This document shows positions 61,301-64,000 of a stretch of 64,000 nucleotides of DNA, piece by piece. The stretch's first letter is position 1, and each line of letters opens with the position of its first letter. The translations under genes were made by a program, and so were the position numbers. Where the stretch lies: NCBI GenBank assembly GCA_013399855.1, contig VXAY01003830.1, forward strand, positions 2,069,238 through 2,133,237. Reading direction: 5' to 3'. The notes beneath the pieces are model-generated. The model was not told the DNA's origin, did no database searches, and saw only the letters and a program-made list of their open reading frames with translations. Origin of the DNA: Oxyruncus cristatus (lineage: Eukaryota > Chordata > Aves > Passeriformes > Cotingidae).

Positions 61301-64000
61301 TGGCTAATGCTCAGTGCTTTATTTGGTGCTTCTCCTAGCATGTAGTTACCAGTTCTGTCTATGAATTTCATTGTTGTTAAAACCTCTTAATCAGCACACT
61401 AAACTGTGGCTCTGATATTAAATCACATCTCCTATTGTTGAAACATATAGGTTGGTAGAATTCTTCCTTTATTTTCCCGTTCTTTTTTTTTTTTTCTTAA
61501 AAATTCCCTGCCTCACTGGCATTGAATTCCAGTTTAAGGAATTAGAATACTGAACAGAGTGATAAAATAACTGACTAAAGTGAAATCACGCCACATTTGG
61601 TAATTGAACTGTGTTGAGGGGCTCCATACGGAACAGATTTCTGAATTAGCATGTGGCATTACAGAAAATGGGAGGTGTCTTCATGTAAAATTTTGAACCT
61701 GGAAGAAAGGTGGGGTGGGTTTCTGAGAAAAGATGAAACGACAAAGGTATGTATTTATTAATTTTTCACCAAAATTCACTAGTAATGAACTGTGTTGAAG
61801 GTCTCTGGTTTGCAACACAACTTTTCAGTTGTGAGTTTGGTTTTGGGACTTTTCCCTGTTTTTGTGTTTAGCGTCACAGAACTGGGCTACTTTTTCCTGT
61901 TCTAAAACAAAATGTGATGGAGTTAACATAATCCAAACAATGTAGCTACTTGTTACTTGACTTCTCTGCAGTTTTTTATTGTGGAATATCAAATCAGTTG
62001 TGGGACTGTCATGCAAAATAGCCAAGAATTTTTTTTCCTTCATCGTTAGATTTTTCCCATCCTTATAGATATTATATTGGAATTTGTGTGATGTGGTTTG
62101 TACTGAGAAACAATCATGTTAGATGGTATCTACCTTCTTTTCTTTCACAGCTTTCCAGTAAAAAAAAATAAAATAATCCACTGACCTGTTCAAGTCTGAC
62201 TGTAATTGGACTGTGCATGACAATGAAACATGTCAAGGATTCCATTTATTCCCCTACAGCAGCTGCTCCTACTTTATTTGAAGTAATTGCTTTTATTTAT
62301 TAAATGACTTTCACTCAGACTATGAACCTGTTCGTCAATAGTCACGGTTTGTTTGCTGCCTGGCCCATTCTTTGATGGTATTCGCTGATTAGTCACTCTG
62401 TTCTGAGCCTTTGGAGTTTCTTATGATCTTTTGTAGAGGAAAGAGATGGAGGAGGATTGCAGTTACCTGTAAATAATTTGGCAGGTGGGCACTTCATGCC
62501 AGCTGTGCAAAAAAGGTTTTCAGCATACTAGTCAAATGCCAAACATGAGCTAATGTGTACCATTGTTCTTGAACTGTGTGAGGCTAAATATGAAGAAGGA
62601 TGCATTTTGCTGTGACTGTAACTAACACAGCTATAGGCTGATTCCATTTTCTCTGCATGGCTATTTTGTCATTAGTTTATTTTGAAAGAAGGAGTAGTAA
62701 ACCAATTTTTATGGTTACACAGTGGCATTAAATGATGAGTTTTATGAAAGACTAATAGAAGTAGTGATAAGAATGTTAATTTTAAATTGTGTAAGAAAAG
62801 AAGGAAGACAAAGTAGTTAGAAACATTTCTGGAACTGAAAGAACATTGTATAAATCTGGTTCCTTTTGTGCTTGCTTATACAGTTTTTATAAAAAAGTTA
62901 GGGCTTTTATTCATCTCATTTTAGAAAAAAAGTACTCCCAGAAAAGACAGTATTGGGATTTTTCTACCTAATTTTCAACAAATTTTAGGGACCCAGATTT
63001 CCCCTTCTTATAAGGAAATATGAAATATTTTTCAGGAGATTCAAATTTAAGGGGATTCAGTGTATGAATCCGTAAATGCTGAAAATATCAGGCCGATTTC
63101 AAAAGTAGATTTTCAGAAAGAATCTATCTTTCTTAATAATTCTTCTATCCTAGTTTCCCTTTCAGGTTATTGTACTCTATACTGTCACAGCAACATGCTG
63201 CCAGACTCAGTTTGATCATCCTTTATGTCTTTGCCTGTGCTTGATGACTGCTTAGGGGTGTCTCTTGCAGGGAAAAATGTGTTTGGAAAAGAGGCTAATA
63301 AACACGAGTCCCATTTTCATGTCTTGCACCTCTACAGTATGAGTACCTGTATGTACTTGGACAGGATGCCAAAGTTCACCTGAGTGAAAGATAGTATAGA
63401 TGTAATGGGTTAAAAAGGTGATCCCATGTGAGATGCATTATGTGAAGAATATATGCCACCTCAGGATATAATATGGACCCTCAAAGACAGAGAGGTTTCA
63501 GGGAGGCATAGGCCCAATAAATATGCTGAAGAAGTAGATAGTAAAGTCCTCCAAGGTAGATGTTAGAAGTGCAATAAGTGTTCTTGGGAGAAATCCGAGA
63601 GCACTGTCTCAGGGTCTCTGCTGAAGAGCGGGGTGAACTGCTGCTGCCACCCACTGTGAGGCTGCATGTCCGCATCTTTCAGATGGGATGAGTGGTAGGA
63701 TTATGCCTGGCTCCAGAGGGAGAAGGAGATATCTCGTTGCAGAAATGTGAACTTATGAATCGAGGACGACTCTCTTCAGATATGTCGCAAGAGGCTAGCA
63801 CTTGAACACCTTGTTATGCATTCAGCAAGACACTTGAAAACAAGTAGTAACCAATTTAATGATATTAAACTATTGAGTATTAGATTATTTTTGAATAGTT
63901 GTGCCAAGAAGACTTAAAGTTTGTTGTTGTTTCATTTTTTTTCCAAAAGTTTTCTAAACAACTCCTCTAATACATGGCATGCTGGTTTAGACTGAAATAG

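Larger units (their letters stand above)
51254..64000 (+). other. GABRG1: GABRG1 intron 3, incomplete
   Basis: At least 12.7 kb of intron follows exon 3 and continues past the window. It is AT-rich with simple repeats at 51.74, 57.04 and 58.01 kb and a pyrimidine-rich stretch at 57.44-58.33 kb. No CR1 copy or further exon was recognised. GC-richer patches near 59.0-59.3 and 63.6 kb are unassigned. Confidence 0.8.

Noticed and set aside
51254..64000. GABRG1 exon 4 (expected to begin with E-Y-T-I-D and to be 221 bp)
   Set aside because: Searched by eye for the conserved F-A-Q-T-W and W-I-P-D-T-F-F blocks without success; presumably it lies beyond the right edge.

Overview
The window is vertebrate nuclear DNA, almost certainly from a bird and probably a songbird. 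It is mostly AT-rich non-coding sequence with one CpG-rich island, spliced exons with GT/AG borders, many 5'-truncated CR1 LINE copies (the dominant avian retroposon), a retroviral solo LTR, and a short SINE with a tRNA-Ile-like head and a CR1-type tail. That SINE architecture matches what is described as TguSINE1 in zebra finch, which is the main reason for favouring a passerine. No bacterial-type gene organisation, CRISPR array or operon is present.

The only host gene I can support is the 5' part of a GABA-A receptor gamma subunit gene on the + strand, best matched to GABRG1 (gamma-1). Three coding exons are visible: exon 1 (25710-25801, signal peptide), exon 2 (43141-43289, start of the mature extracellular domain) and exon 3 (51186-51253, 68 bp). 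All three junctions keep frame (phase 2, phase 1, phase 0) and together encode the first 103 residues. Intron 1 is 17,339 bp, intron 2 is 7,896 bp, and intron 3 runs off the right edge. I did not find exon 4.

Layout: 1-24.5 kb is upstream intergenic DNA. If the mammalian GABRG1-GABRA2 order holds, it lies between the 3' end of GABRA2 and GABRG1, but no GABRA2 exon is seen. It holds a broken CR1 (2.06-3.05 kb), an old local duplication (8.12-8.48 kb), an ERV-type solo LTR (11.60-11.91 kb), a longer CR1 with endonuclease and RT segments ending in an inverted CR1 piece (15.16-17.04 kb) and a CR1 tail (21.1 kb). From 24.6 to 26.4 kb is the GABRG1 CpG island, interrupted by a 373-bp assembly gap (24910-25282) and a (TA)n tract. 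Intron 1 holds a cluster of three small perfect hairpins (31.53-31.62 kb), two adjacent CR1 copies (33.4-35.2 kb) and a CR1 tail (40.5 kb). Intron 2 holds the tRNA-Ile/CR1 SINE (44.67 kb), a faint LINE relic (46.7 kb) and a pile-up of CR1 pieces (48.37-49.64 kb), one with a long undamaged RT frame. Intron 3 holds only simple repeats and a pyrimidine-rich stretch.

I did not find a new multi-gene system. The items most worth a second look are the unusual GABRG1 signal-peptide exon beside an assembly gap, the SINE and its apparent LINE partner in the same intron, the triple hairpin cluster, the inverted CR1 tail, and the local duplication near 8.3 kb.
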